64,000 bases of DNA, taken from contig NZ_CP049935.1 of assembly GCF_011383005.1 (NCBI RefSeq), positions 1,116,001 to 1,180,000 on the forward strand, read 5' to 3'. Source of the stretch: Phycicoccus sp. HDW14. Its GTDB lineage: Bacteria; Actinomycetota; Actinomycetes; Actinomycetales; Dermatophilaceae. Position 1 is the stretch's first letter. Each line of letters opens with the position of its first letter. A program made the position numbers and the translations under genes. Below, one piece after another: positions 1 through 9,160 of this stretch. The notes beneath the pieces were generated by a model, which saw only the letters and a program-made list of their open reading frames with translations, was not told the origin of the DNA and did not search any database.

Positions 1-609
1 CACAACCAGCGCGCCCGCGACCGGCGCGGCCTGATCTTCACCAAGCTCGACCGGGCGGGTGAGTCGGTGCTCTCCTCGCGCCTCGGGCTCGAGACGACAG
101 CCGTCGAGGTCGGTGACGACCTCGACTTCTGGGACGTCGTCGTCGCCCAGCTGACGGCGGGCGACCGGGTCGACTACGTCATCTGCGACGAGGCGCAGTT
201 CTACACGCCCGCGCAGGTCGAGCAGCTGGCCCGGCTCGTCGACGAGCTGGGCATCGCCGTGACGGCGTTCGGCATCACCGCCGACTTCCGCACCGAGCTC
301 TTCCCCGGGTCGCGCCGCTTCATCGAGCTCGCCGACCGCGTCGAGGTGCTCCAGGTCGAGGCCCTGTGCTGGTGCGGGCGCCGGGCCACGCACAACGCCC
401 GCATCGTCGACGGCGTCATGGTCGTCGAGGGCGAGCAGGTGGTCGTCGGCGACACCGCGGCGGCCTCGGCCGGGCTCGTCGAGTACGAGGTCCTCTGCCG
501 CCGCCACCACATGCGCCGGATGAACAGCCACGCCGCCCGGGCCGCCTCCCCGACCCCGGACACCCTGCCGTTCGACCTCGACGCCTGCCCGGTGCCCCCG
601 CCCCTCTGA
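1..609 (+). CDS. tdk: Thymidine kinase (type II), 5' end cut by window
   Basis: Phosphorylates thymidine to dTMP in pyrimidine salvage. The reading frame is open from base 1, so the first residues (P-loop region) lie outside the window; 202 residues are visible. They include the DEAQF segment of type II kinases near residue 65 and the C-terminal zinc-site cysteines (CWCGRR, later CRRHH), which distinguish this family from herpes-type kinases. The tail after the last zinc ligand is proline-rich and ends at TGA 607-609. Family assignment is secure; only the N-terminus is missing. Confidence 0.93.
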   Translation, partial: HNQRARDRRGLIFTKLDRAGESVLSSRLGLETTAVEVGDDLDFWDVVVAQLTAGDRVDYVICDEAQFYTPAQVEQLARLVDELGIAVTAFGITADFRTELFPGSRRFIELADRVEVLQVEALCWCGRRATHNARIVDGVMVVEGEQVVVGDTAAASAGLVEYEVLCRRHHMRRMNSHAARAASPTPDTLPFDLDACPVPPPL

Positions 610-639
610 GCGGCGAGCGCGGCCGGGCCGGCGCGACGT

Positions 640-1581
640 TCAGGTCCCGCTCTCGACGGCGGGCGCCGGCGGTCCGGACACGGGGTAGGTGCGCCGCAGC
701 CACGACCCGTACCTCCGGTCGTCCCGGCACGCCGCGGCCGACTGGCAGACGTGCGAGTCGTGCGCGGCGTAGGCGAGGAAGGTCGCCAGCTTCCGCGCGT
801 CGACCGCCTCGGGCTGGTTGGCGGGCAGCCGGCCCATCGGGTAGCCGCGGAAGCCCTCCACGCGGTGCGGCACGGTGTAGGCCCGTTGGGCCTCGTACGT
901 GTAGTACGCGACGTTGTGGTGGTCGGTGTGGTCCCCGTCCCCGGTGGGGTCGGTGTAGTCGAGCGTGCGCACGACGCCCGGGTGGAACGTCGTCATGAGC
1001 CCGGTGAGGGTGGCCCGCAGCGACGCGCTCGAGTAGCTCGCGGTGCCGTCGACGGCGTGCACCACCGGGCCGGTCCCCGCGCGCAGCCTGCTGAGGCACT
1101 CGTGGTGGTGGACGGCGCGCCCGCGGGGGCTGCCGGCCGGCAGCCGCAGGAAGACCAGCCGGACGTGCGTCCCGTCGAGCGCCTGGGAGAGGACCACCTG
1201 GCCGGACGCGGTGCGCATCCTCGTGGTCGTCCAGGTGTTGCCCACACCGGCCATCCCGGCGTACGCGGCCATCGCGCCGGCCTCACGGCCCTCCCAGTAC
1301 GACCGGCCGAGGCCGTCGTCGCCGGCCGTCAGGTACACCGTGGTGACGCACCGGCCCGCGGCCACGTCGGACGCCGTGGGGGAGTAGATGAAGAGGAGGT
1401 CGTCGTCCTGGTGGGCCACGACGTCCATGCTCGAGCTCGCGGTCGTGCAGGCGGCCGGCACCACGACGGGGTCCACGGCGGGACCCACCCGGTCGGTGGC
1501 CTGATCGGAACCGGCACACCCGGCCAGGGTCGCGACGAGCCCGGCCGCGACCAGCAGGGCCCTGGTGCGCCGGAGCCCCAT
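640..1581 (-). CDS. PIG-L family deacetylase-like lipoprotein
   Basis: A 313-residue secreted protein related to LmbE/PIG-L zinc-dependent N-acetyl-sugar deacetylases. The start is the ATG at 1581, because it gives a clean lipoprotein signal peptide with lipobox LAGC at residues 19-22. The metal motif near residues 56-61 reads AHQDDD instead of the usual AHPDDE, and the second metal motif DHTDHHN is present further on. The substrate cannot be read from sequence; cell-envelope or glycoconjugate sugars are plausible. The gene converges on tdk with 30 bp between stops. The P-to-Q and E-to-D changes in the first motif may alter metal binding or activity. Confidence 0.8.
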   Translation of the reverse strand: MGLRRTRALLVAAGLVATLAGCAGSDQATDRVGPAVDPVVVPAACTTASSSMDVVAHQDDDLLFIYSPTASDVAAGRCVTTVYLTAGDDGLGRSYWEGREAGAMAAYAGMAGVGNTWTTTRMRTASGQVVLSQALDGTHVRLVFLRLPAGSPRGRAVHHHECLSRLRAGTGPVVHAVDGTASYSSASLRATLTGLMTTFHPGVVRTLDYTDPTGDGDHTDHHNVAYYTYEAQRAYTVPHRVEGFRGYPMGRLPANQPEAVDARKLATFLAYAAHDSHVCQSAAACRDDRRYGSWLRRTYPVSGPPAPAVESGT

Positions 1582-1682
1582 CACGCGTCCGCCGTCCCCG
1601 TCATGGGACACACGGTGCCAGTCCGGGGTCGTCCGGCGCCACGGAATCGGCACCACGGGGCGTGCGAGGTGGCGCCGAGGTG

Positions 1683-2789
1683 TCAGGCGGGGCCGGAGCC
1701 CTTGGTGCCGAAGACGATGTCGTCCCAGCTGGGGACGCTCGGCCGGCCGCGGCGCGACCCCGACGCGGAGGCCGACCCCGCGGAGGCGCTCGACGCCGTG
1801 CGGGCCGGGCTCTCGTCCGGCGCCGCGCGCGTCGAGTCGGTCTCGGGCCGCTGCGGCTCGTCGTCCTCGGGCCAGCCACCGACCATGGTCCGGGCGCGGC
1901 TCGGCTCCTCGAGGTGCTCGCGCACCGGTTTGCGGGCCCGGGCGGCGGGCGGCGGGCCGGCCTGCGACAGGTCGCCGGCCAGCTCCTCGATGGGCAGGGC
2001 GTCGTCGCGGGGGCCGTCCTCGCCCGGCGTGTGCGTGGGGGAGGAGCGGCGGCGCGAGCGCCGCCCGCGGGCGCTGTGCTCGCGCATCGCGGCCATGAGG
2101 TCGATGGGCTCGTGCGGTGCGCGCTGGGCGGCGGCCCGCTCGATGCCGCCGTCGGCGTCGACGTCGTACACGTCGAGCTCGGGGGAGGTCGCGGCCCGGT
2201 GCGGGGTCGGGATGAGGCCGGAGGTCGACTCCTCGCTCATCCAGCGCGCCTCGTCGTTGCTCGGGGTCACCGAGCCGCCGAGGGGCTCGTAGAGCCAGGT
2301 GGCGGTGCGGCGCCGGCCGCCGGCGGCGAAGGTCATCGACAGCTGCCAGACGCCCTCCTCGTCGCGGGCGGAGTCCCACTCGATCTCATCGCGGTCGACA
2401 CCGCGGTCGCGCAGCCGCTCCGAGACGCGGTCGGCGAGGGAGACGGGCGCCGGCCCGCGGGTGCCGACGGCGCAGCCGCGGGCGATGCGGGCGATGTGCT
2501 CGCGCTCGGCGAGGATCGGGCCCTCGAAGCGGCGCACCTTCTCGACGGTCCAGCCGGAGCGGTCGGCGACCTCCTCGGCGGACAGGCCGCGCCGGATGAG
2601 CGCCTGCACCTCGCGCGGGCGCATGCCGCCGTCCATCTCGATCTGCAGCTGGCCGAGCCGCGGTCGGTCGCGGCGTGCGGCGGCTCGCAGGGGCTCGTCG
2701 AGGGACAGCCGGAACCGGCCCCCGTCGGCGTCCGCGAGCAGGAGGTGCTGACCGTCCTCGTGGACGCCGATCAGGCGAAGGTCCTGCAT
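1683..2789 (-). CDS. sepH: Septation protein SepH (DUF3071)
   Basis: SepH promotes FtsZ ring assembly in actinobacteria by a direct interaction. The first 165 residues match the conserved DUF3071 domain: the MQDLRL opening, a stretch rich in RDRPRLGQLQIEMDG, then an HTH-like helix pair at about 90-130. The remaining 200 residues are a charged, low-complexity tail typical of the family. I chose the ATG at 2789 because the family begins with MQDLRL; a GTG six codons upstream (2807) is possible but adds no conserved residues. It is transcribed divergently from hemH, and an SD-like GGGAG lies upstream of the start. Confidence 0.9.
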   Translation of the reverse strand: MQDLRLIGVHEDGQHLLLADADGGRFRLSLDEPLRAAARRDRPRLGQLQIEMDGGMRPREVQALIRRGLSAEEVADRSGWTVEKVRRFEGPILAEREHIARIARGCAVGTRGPAPVSLADRVSERLRDRGVDRDEIEWDSARDEEGVWQLSMTFAAGGRRRTATWLYEPLGGSVTPSNDEARWMSEESTSGLIPTPHRAATSPELDVYDVDADGGIERAAAQRAPHEPIDLMAAMREHSARGRRSRRRSSPTHTPGEDGPRDDALPIEELAGDLSQAGPPPAARARKPVREHLEEPSRARTMVGGWPEDDEPQRPETDSTRAAPDESPARTASSASAGSASASGSRRGRPSVPSWDDIVFGTKGSGPA

Positions 2790-2884
2790 GTCGGTCTCCC
2801 GGGTCACTCGTCGTCAGGCCGACGATGCCACCGCGGGGCGCCCGGATCGTGGAGCCCACGCCGGGCGCGGCGCGATTGCCCGGA

Positions 2885-2890
2885 TAGCGT
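2885..2890 (+). promoter_or_regulatory. -10 element (TAGCGT) of hemH, leaderless type
   Basis: TAGCGT ends 6 nt before the hemH ATG at 2897, so transcription would start at or beside the start codon. The same geometry recurs at least ten times in this window. Confidence 0.6.
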
Positions 2891-2896
2891 GGTGCC

Positions 2897-4009
2897 ATGC
2901 CCGATGCGTCCGCCGACCTCTCCCCGTACGACGTGGTGCTCCTCGGGTCCTTCGGGGGACCCGAGGCACCCGACGAGGTGATGCCCTTCCTCCGCCGCGT
3001 CACGGCCGGCCGGAACATCCCCGACGAGCGGCTCGCCGTCGTCGCCGAGCACTACGACGCCCGGGGTGGTGTGAGCCCCATCAACGCCCTCAACCGCGAC
3101 CTGCTGGCCCGGCTGCGCGCCGAGCTGGCCCGGCGCGAGATCGACGTGCCGGTCGTGTGGGGCAACCGCAACTCCGAGCCGTTCTTCACCGGTGCGCTCC
3201 ACGAGGCGCTCGACCTCGGTGCGACACAGGTGGTCTCGCTGTTCACGAGCGCCTACTCCTGCTACTCCTCCTGCCGCCAGTACCGCGAGGACCTCGCGGC
3301 CGCGCTCGAGGAGGTGGGCCCCGCCGCCGACGGGCTGGTCGTCGACAAGGTGCGCCAGTACGTCCACCACCCCGGCCTCGGGCGGGCCTGGACGCGGGCC
3401 ATGGTCGAGGCCCTGCGCGGGCTGCCCGACCCCGCCGCCGCGCGCATCCTCTACGTGACGCACTCGGTGCCGCTCGCGATGGACGACACGTCCGGGCCCG
3501 GTGACGGCGAGGGCAACCTCTACACCGACCAGCACCTGCGCCTCGCCCGGCGGCTCGACGAGGCCGTCGGTGCCGAGCTCGGCGTCACCCTGCGCGGCGA
3601 GCTCGTGTTCTGCTCGCGCTCGGGGCCGCCGAGCCAGCCGTGGCTCGAGCCCGACGTCAACGACCGCATCGAGGAGCTCGCGGCCGAGGACGCCACCGCA
3701 CCGGTCGTCGTCGTGCCCATCGGCTTCGTCTCCGACCACATGGAGGTCGTGCACGACCTCGACACCGAGGCCGCCGAGACGGCCGAGCGGGTCGGGGTGC
3801 CGTTCGTCCGCGTGGCCACCCCGCACGGCGACGACGGGTTCGTCGAGGCGCTCGTCGACCTGCTCCTCGAGCGGGCGGCCGAGGCCCGCGGCGAGGTCGT
3901 CGTCCCCGACACCTGGCTGCCCGGCGACGTCCGGCCCTCGGTGTGCGACCCCGGCTGCTGCCCCAACCTGCGCGTCGCGAAGGCGGCGCTCTGCGGACGG
4001 GACCGATGA
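2897..4009 (+). CDS. hemH: Ferrochelatase (coproporphyrin III type)
   Basis: Inserts ferrous iron into the porphyrin near the end of haem synthesis. In actinobacteria the substrate is normally coproporphyrin III, and HemQ (present here at 50.3 kb) finishes the pathway. The 370-residue protein has the N-terminal GSFGGPE motif, the family YSCYSSCRQYRED segment, THSVP with the conserved active-site histidine, and DHMEVVHDLD with the metal-site glutamate. The C-terminal CDPGCCPN cysteines together with YSC fit the [2Fe-2S] cluster described in actinobacterial ferrochelatases. Its stop overlaps the next start (ATGA), so the two are cotranscribed. Confidence 0.95.
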   Translation: MPDASADLSPYDVVLLGSFGGPEAPDEVMPFLRRVTAGRNIPDERLAVVAEHYDARGGVSPINALNRDLLARLRAELARREIDVPVVWGNRNSEPFFTGALHEALDLGATQVVSLFTSAYSCYSSCRQYREDLAAALEEVGPAADGLVVDKVRQYVHHPGLGRAWTRAMVEALRGLPDPAAARILYVTHSVPLAMDDTSGPGDGEGNLYTDQHLRLARRLDEAVGAELGVTLRGELVFCSRSGPPSQPWLEPDVNDRIEELAAEDATAPVVVVPIGFVSDHMEVVHDLDTEAAETAERVGVPFVRVATPHGDDGFVEALVDLLLERAAEARGEVVVPDTWLPGDVRPSVCDPGCCPNLRVAKAALCGRDR

Positions 4010-4877
4010 GCACCGCGCCGTCACTGCCCGCCGGCCTCGACCCGGTCGCGCTCGAGCAGGTGGCCTGCGACGTGGCGCGCGACGCCGGCCGGCTCGTCGT
4101 CGACGACCGGCCCGCCGAGCTCGGCACCAGCTCGAAGTCGACCCGCACCGACGTCGTCACCGAGATGGACCAGCGCAGCCAGGAGCTGCTCCTCGAGCGG
4201 CTCGCGGCCCTGCGCCCCGACGACGCGGTGCTCGGCGAGGAGGAGGGCGGCCGGGCGGCACGAGCGGGGTGACCTGGGTCGTCGACCCCATCGACGGCAC
4301 CATCAACTACCTCTACGGGATGGCCGAGTACGCGGTGTCCGTCGCGGCCGTCGTCGGCGACCCGGAGGTGCCCGGCGCCTGGCGCACCGTGGCCGCCGCC
4401 GTGCTCAACCCCCCGACCGGCGAGCTCTTCCACGCCCACCTCGGCGGCGGCGCCCGGCTCACCACGCCCGCCGGGACGCGCGTCGTGCACGCCAACCCGG
4501 TCAGCGACCTCGGCCTGTCCCTCGTCGGCACCGGGTTCGGCTACGACGCCGGGGTGCGCGAGCGCCAGGCCCGGGCCCTCGTCGAGCTGCTGCCCCGGGT
4601 CCGCGACGTCCGGCGGCACGGGAGCGCCGCCCTCGACCTGTGCTCCGTCGCCTGCGGGCGGCTCGACGGCTACTACGAGACCGGGCTCAACGCGTGGGAC
4701 CGCGCCGGCGGCGAGCTCGTGGCCACCGAGGCCGGCGCCGTCGTCGGCGGACCCGTCGACGGGGTGAGCACGCGCGACCTCACCTGGGCCGCCGCGCCGG
4801 GCATCGCCGTCGAGCTCTCGACCCTCGTGCGCGAGCTGAGCGCCCGCCACGTCGGGTCGGTCGGACCCCCCGCCTGA
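4006..4877 (+). CDS. Inositol monophosphatase family protein (one apparent frameshift)
   Basis: A Mg-dependent phosphatase of the IMPase/SuhB fold. The N-terminal part (4006 to about 4250) carries the GEE metal motif; the rest continues in another frame with WVVDPIDGT and the C-terminal WDRAGGELVATEAG motif. Adding one base in the G/C-rich stretch near 4245-4260 joins them into a roughly 290-residue protein of normal family length with every catalytic motif intact. I treat it as one gene with an assembly error. The ATG overlaps the hemH stop. Whether it acts on inositol-1-phosphate, histidinol phosphate or another sugar phosphate is not visible. Confidence 0.85.
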
Positions 4878-5035
4878 GACGTCCGCGACGAGCGCCCGGG
4901 TCGTGGTGTGGACCCGCGTGGCGGTGCTCACCGTCGATGGTGCACAATCTGGCGCGCACGGCGACGGCGCGGGCACAAAGCCGGGACCCCGTGCGTTGTC
5001 CCGGCCGATCGCACGACGAAGGGTGGACACCGACG

Positions 5036-5335
5036 ATGGCAACCGACTACGACGCACCGCGCAAGACCGACGACGAGCTCTCCGAGGACTCCATCGAGGA
5101 GCTGAAGAACCGTCGCGTCGACAAGCGCGCCTCGAGCGTCGACGTCGACGAGACCGAGCAGGCCGAGGGGTTCGAGCTGCCCGGCGCCGACCTCTCCGGG
5201 GAGGAGCTGTCGGTCCGGGTGCTGCCGCGCCAGGCCGACGAGTTCACGTGCTCGCGCTGCTTCCTCGTGCACCACCGCAGCCAGCTCGCCAGTGAGCGCG
5301 CCGGCGTGCTCGTCTGCCGGGAGTGCGCCGCCTGA
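5036..5335 (+). CDS. DUF4193 zinc-ribbon-like protein
   Basis: A 99-residue conserved actinobacterial protein of unknown function. The N-terminal half is acidic and charged; the C-terminal half has two cysteine pairs (CSRC and CREC about 28 residues apart) that should bind one zinc. The start ATG at 5036 has a GAAGGGTGG Shine-Dalgarno region upstream. It leads a conserved actinobacterial gene order with dut, DUF3710, an OB-fold protein and DUF3159. The 158 bp upstream of it holds only a weak AT-richer stretch near 4940-4950 that might contain a promoter. Confidence 0.88.
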   Translation: MATDYDAPRKTDDELSEDSIEELKNRRVDKRASSVDVDETEQAEGFELPGADLSGEELSVRVLPRQADEFTCSRCFLVHHRSQLASERAGVLVCRECAA

Positions 5336-5355
5336 CCGGCGGCCGCGACCGACCG

Positions 5356-5826
5356 GTGGCCGCACCCACCCGCGTCCCCGTCGCCGTCCGGCGCCTGCAC
5401 GCGGACGCGGTGCTGCCCCGCTACAGCACCGACGGCGACGCCGGCGCCGACCTCACGAGCGTGGCCGAGCTGACCCTCGCCCCCGGCGAACGTGCCCTCG
5501 TGCCCACCGGCCTCGCGCTCGCCCTGCCGCCCGGCACCGTCGGGCTGGTCCACCCGCGCTCGGGCCTGGCCGCCCGCCACGGCGTGAGCATCGTCAACGC
5601 CCCGGGGACGGTCGACTCCGGGTACCGCGGCGAGGTGCTCGTCAACCTCGTCAACCTCGACCCCACCGAGCCGTTCACCGTGCGGGTCGGCGACCGCATC
5701 GCCCAGCTCGTCGTCCAGGAGTACCTCCACGGCGAGTTCTCGGAGGCCGATTCGCTTCCGGACAGCGCGCGGGGGGAGACTGGACACGGGTCCACCGGGG
5801 GCTTCGGCTCCACCGGTCGCCGGTGA
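5356..5826 (+). CDS. dut: dUTP diphosphatase
   Basis: Hydrolyses dUTP to dUMP, keeping uracil out of DNA and supplying the dTMP precursor. About 156 residues, the size of a trimeric dUTPase, with all five motifs: DAGADL, PRSGLA, NAPGTVDSGYRGE with the catalytic Asp, RIAQLVV, and the glycine-rich C-terminal arm TGGFGSTG. The GTG at 5356 is chosen because it starts just before the conserved core and does not overlap the upstream gene; an in-frame ATG at 5323 would overlap the DUF4193 gene. Confidence 0.95.
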   Translation: MAAPTRVPVAVRRLHADAVLPRYSTDGDAGADLTSVAELTLAPGERALVPTGLALALPPGTVGLVHPRSGLAARHGVSIVNAPGTVDSGYRGEVLVNLVNLDPTEPFTVRVGDRIAQLVVQEYLHGEFSEADSLPDSARGETGHGSTGGFGSTGRR

Positions 5827-5863
5827 ACCCGCCGACCACCTGACACCCGAGGACCCCACCACC

Positions 5864-6612
5864 GTGAGCATCTTCCGCAGGAGCAAGACCACCGGCCCCG
5901 AGCCCACCGAGGCGCTCGAGCCCGACGACGCCGTCGAGGCCGAGGAGGCCGACGGGTCCGCCGAGGACGAGGCCGCCGAGGAGGCGCCCGCCCGCGACGG
6001 CGGCCCCTTCGACGTCGCCGACGTCCCCGGGCGTGACGGCCGGGTCGACCTCGGGTCGCTCTGGGTCCGCGGCGTCCCCGGGATGGAGCTGCGCCTCGAG
6101 GTCGAGCAGGAGACCCAGCAGGTCAACGCGGCCACCGCCGTCATCGGCGAGTCCGCGCTCCAGCTCCAGGCCTTCGCGGCCCCGCGCTCCAGCGGGCTGT
6201 GGCGCGAGATCCGGCGCGAGATCGCGATGGCCGTCGAGCAGCAGGGCGGCACCGTCGAGGAGCACACCACCGACCTCGGCACGCAGCTGCGCACCCGCAT
6301 GCCCTCGGCCGGCCCGGACGGTCGCACGGTCTTCGCGCCGGCGACCTTCGTCGGCGTCGACGGCCCGCGCTGGTTCCTGCGCGGCGTCCTCTCCGGCCGC
6401 GCGGCCATCGACGAGGCGGCCGCCGAGGCGCTGCTCGAGGTCCTGCGCGACGTCGTCGTCGTCCGTGGCACCGACCCGATGGCCCCCCGCGAGCTGCTGC
6501 CCCTCGTCCTCCCGCAGGACGCCCACCCGGAGGTCGCCCCGAGTCGGACGCCGACGACGAGCAGACCCTCGACCCGTTCGAGCGGGGCCCCGAGATCACC
6601 GAGGTGCGCTGA
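5864..6612 (+). CDS. DUF3710 domain protein (one apparent frameshift near the 3' end)
   Basis: Conserved actinobacterial protein of unknown function. An acidic N-terminal segment (about residues 10-50, rich in Glu and Ala) precedes the DUF3710 core, which includes VPGMELRLEV and GPRWFLRGVLSG. Near 6535 the frame breaks: restoring one C in the run before GAGTCGG gives the acidic tail DEQTLDPFERGPEITEVR ending at TGA 6610-6612, directly overlapping the next ATG. Without that repair the frame would run about 95 residues into the next gene, so a one-base under-call is the better reading. GTG start at 5864. Confidence 0.85.
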
Positions 6613-6971
6613 TGGGCGTCCGCGAGCGGCTGCGCGACCTGGCCCGCACCTCCACCGAGCAGCACGCCGACGAGCTGCGCGAGCAGACCGTGTCCGAGGG
6701 CGGTGACGACCTCACGGCGCTCGCCCCGCGGCACTCGGCCTGCGTCTGCGGCACCGTCCGCACCGTCACGCTGCCGCCGCGCACCAGCGTGCCGGCCCTG
6801 GTCGCCGAGGTCTGGGACGGCCAGGGCGCGGTCAACCTCGTGTGGGTCGGGCGGCGCTCCATCGGCGGCATCGAGCCGGGCACCTTCGTGCGCGCCCGCG
6901 GGCGGGTGACCACCGTCAAGGGCTCGCCGACGATCTTCAACCCGGCCTACGAGATCCTCCCGAAGCCGTGA
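6612..6971 (+). CDS. OB-fold nucleic acid-binding domain protein
   Basis: A 119-residue protein whose residues about 40-115 look like a single OB-fold of the kind found in actinobacterial proteins next to DUF3159. Visible core strands include CVCGTVRTVTL, LVAEVWDGQGAVNLVWVG and FVRARGRVTTVKG. The N-terminal 35 residues are a charged helix. The start overlaps the preceding stop (TGATG) and the stop overlaps the next start (GTGA), so it sits in the middle of a translationally coupled operon. The ligand (RNA, DNA or protein) is unknown. Confidence 0.8.
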   Translation: MGVRERLRDLARTSTEQHADELREQTVSEGGDDLTALAPRHSACVCGTVRTVTLPPRTSVPALVAEVWDGQGAVNLVWVGRRSIGGIEPGTFVRARGRVTTVKGSPTIFNPAYEILPKP

Positions 6972-7699
6972 CGGCCCCCGTCCCCGACGCCCCCGCCCCG
7001 CGCGCGGAGACGGTCGAGGCGCTGATCCGCCACCGCCTGTCGGTCGCCCTCGGCGGCTGGCGCGGCTCGGTCGAGACCGCCCTGCCCACCGTCGTCTTCG
7101 TCCTCGCCTGGTCGCTCACCGACCACGACGTGCGCACCGCGGCCATCGCCGCCATCGGGGTGGCGCTGGTCCTGGCCGCCGTCCGCGTCGTGCAGCGCTC
7201 CTCCCTCCAGCACGTGCTCGGTGCGGTGTTCGCCACCGCCGTCGCGGCCTTCTTCGCGCTGCGCTCGGGGCAGGCCGAGGACGCCTTCCTGCCGGGCATC
7301 CTCACGAGCGTCGGCTTCTTCGTCGCCACCCTGGTGTCCATCGCGACGCGGTGGCCCGCCGTCGGGTTCATCGTCGGCGCCGGTGACCCCCGCGCCCAGG
7401 AGGACCCGTTCGGCTGGCGCCGCGACCGCGGGCTCGTCCGGGTCTGCACCCGCCTCACGTGGGTGCTCGTGGCGATCTACGTCGTGCGGCTCGGCATCAT
7501 GGTGCCGCTGTACCTCGGCTCGCACGTCACGCTGCTCGGGGCGGCCAAGATCGTCCTCGGCTGGCCGCTCTGGGTCGCCGGCCTGGCCGTCATGGGCTGG
7601 ATGCTCGTGTCGGGGCACACGCCCCTCGAGCCCGGTGCGGGCCCGGGGGCCGACGACGCGCAGGACGCGGACGACGCCGAGGACGCGGAGGCGGTCTAG
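6968..7699 (+). CDS. DUF3159 family membrane protein
   Basis: A 243-residue integral membrane protein with five or six hydrophobic segments, between roughly residues 35 and 205, and an acidic cytoplasmic tail rich in Asp and Ala. DUF3159 has no assigned biochemical function; its position behind the OB-fold gene is conserved in actinobacteria. The GTG at 6968 overlaps the previous stop. Its TAG stop at 7697-7699 interlocks with the stop of the convergent trkA gene (7696-7698). Confidence 0.85.
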   Translation: MTAPVPDAPAPRAETVEALIRHRLSVALGGWRGSVETALPTVVFVLAWSLTDHDVRTAAIAAIGVALVLAAVRVVQRSSLQHVLGAVFATAVAAFFALRSGQAEDAFLPGILTSVGFFVATLVSIATRWPAVGFIVGAGDPRAQEDPFGWRRDRGLVRVCTRLTWVLVAIYVVRLGIMVPLYLGSHVTLLGAAKIVLGWPLWVAGLAVMGWMLVSGHTPLEPGAGPGADDAQDADDAEDAEAV

Positions 7700-8388
7700 C
7701 CCTCCGGGTCCTCCTCGCGCTTGTGGCGCCGACCGGGGGAGAGCAGCGACTCGAGCTCGGGCTCGGCCTCGGGTGTCGTCACGAAGAGCAGCTCGTCGAG
7801 GGGCTCGAGCGCGTCGTCGCGGCTCGGGGCGATGGGGTGCCCGTCGCGGATGATGCCGGTGAGCACGGTGTCGCCGGGGAACGGCACCTCGCCGACGCGC
7901 GACCCGGCGTACGGGCTGCCGACGGGCAGGGTCATCTCGACCATCATCGCCCGGCCCTGCTGGAACTCGAAGATCCGTACGAGGTCGCCGACGCTCACGG
8001 CCTCCTCGACGAGGGCGGTCATGAGGCGCGGGGTCGAGACGGCGACGTCGACGCCCCAGGCCTCGTCGAACATCCACTCGTTCTTCGGGTTGTTGACGCG
8101 GGCGACGGTGCGCGGCACCCCGAACTCGGTCTTGGCGAGGAGCGAGAGCACGAGGTTGACCTTGTCGTCACCGGTCGCGGCGACGACGACGTCGCACTCG
8201 GCGAGCCCGGCCTCGGAGAGGGCCTCGATCTCGCAGGCGTCGGCCTGCAGCCAGCTGGCGTCGGGGACCTTCGACACCCGCTCGCCGTCGGCCTCGCGGT
8301 CGACGAGGAGCACGTGGTGGCCGTTGCGGATGAGCTCGCGGGCGATCGAGCGCCCGACGCTCCCGGCTCCGGCGATGACGACGCGCAT
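7696..8388 (-). CDS. trkA: TrkA-family K+ channel regulatory (RCK) protein, copy 2
   Basis: Cytoplasmic gating subunit of a potassium transporter. Residues 1-125 form an RCK-N Rossmann domain (GAGSVGRSIA, then VLLVDRE) that binds NAD(H) or ATP; residues about 140-220 form the RCK-C (TrkA_C) domain, the site that binds c-di-AMP in many Gram-positive homologues. 230 residues, intact. It lies 20 bp downstream of a second trkA gene on the same strand. No Trk/Ktr pore subunit is present; the divergent neighbour is a KimA-like permease. Confidence 0.92.
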   Translation of the reverse strand: MRVVIAGAGSVGRSIARELIRNGHHVLLVDREADGERVSKVPDASWLQADACEIEALSEAGLAECDVVVAATGDDKVNLVLSLLAKTEFGVPRTVARVNNPKNEWMFDEAWGVDVAVSTPRLMTALVEEAVSVGDLVRIFEFQQGRAMMVEMTLPVGSPYAGSRVGEVPFPGDTVLTGIIRDGHPIAPSRDDALEPLDELLFVTTPEAEPELESLLSPGRRHKREEDPEG

Positions 8389-8408
8389 GGACAGGTGCCT
8401 CTTTCGGC

Positions 8409-9070
8409 TCAGTGGGCGGGGGGCGGCGCGTCGAGGACGCGCTCGGCGGTGGCGAGGTCGTCGCGGCGCAGGGCGAGGTGGATGAGGTCGCCCTCTTGGT
8501 ACACCGTGTCGAGGGTGGGCAGGAAGCCGTCGCCGAGCCGGGTGAGGTAGGCCATCCGCCCGCCGGTGGCCGCCTCGATCTCGCTGACCCGGTGCCCGAT
8601 CCACGGCGCGGCGACCGACATCTCGGCGATGACGACCTGGCCCGACGGGTCGGTGTACTCGGGACGTGGCCCTGCGGGAGCAGGCGTCGCAGCATCTGGT
8701 CGCTCGTCCACTTCACGGTGGCGACGGTGGGGATGCCGAGGCGCTGGTAGATCTCGGCGCGGCCCGGGTCGTAGATGCGGGCGACGACGTTCTCGACGCC
8801 GAACTTCTCGCGGGCCACGCGGGCGGCGAGGATGTTCGAGTTGTCACCGCTGGAGACGGCGGCGAAGGCGTAGGCGTTCTCGATGCCGGCGGCCCGCAGG
8901 GTGTCGCGGTCGAAACCGACCCCGGTGACCGTGCGGCCCTCGAACGAGGTGCCGAGGCGGCGGAAGGCCGACTCGTCCTGGTCGACGACGGCCACCTCGT
9001 GGCCCGCCCGTTCGATGGCCCGGGCGAGCGAGGCGCCGACGCGGCCGCAGCCCATGATGACGAAGTGCAC
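8409..9070 (-). CDS. trkA: TrkA-family K+ channel regulatory (RCK) protein, copy 1 (one apparent frameshift)
   Basis: Second RCK protein, paralogous to the neighbour. It starts at GTG 9070 (VHFVIMGCGRVG) with a complete Rossmann domain (GCGRVGASLA, AVVDQDES). Near 8668 the frame changes between the QGHVP and EYTDPSG segments; one C restored in the CCC run joins the N-terminal domain to an intact RCK-C domain ending DAPPPAH. Total length is about 221 residues, normal for the family. It is divergent from the permease at 9161 with about 90 bp between starts, so a shared control region is likely. Confidence 0.88.
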
Positions 9071-9147
9071 GGGGGCGACGCTACTACGGCCCGCGGGTGC
9101 CCGAGCCGGTGACCGGAACGTGTGCACCGCCGCCCCTGCGCTCTGCA

Positions 9148-9153
9148 TACAGT
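9148..9153 (+). promoter_or_regulatory. -10 element (TACAGT) of the KimA-like permease
   Basis: TACAGT ends 7 nt before the GTG at 9161, predicting a leaderless transcript. It is one of the few AT-containing stretches in the divergent region with trkA. Confidence 0.6.
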
Positions 9154-9160
9154 TGTCCTC

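Noticed and set aside
751-2292. A 513-residue plus-strand frame opposite the PIG-L and sepH genes
   Set aside because: It has no recognisable domain, and the two real minus-strand genes explain the coding signal.
4245-4265. Programmed ribosomal frameshifting as an explanation for the broken genes
   Set aside because: No slippery heptamer with a downstream pseudoknot recurs, and more than twenty unrelated genes are affected in the same way.
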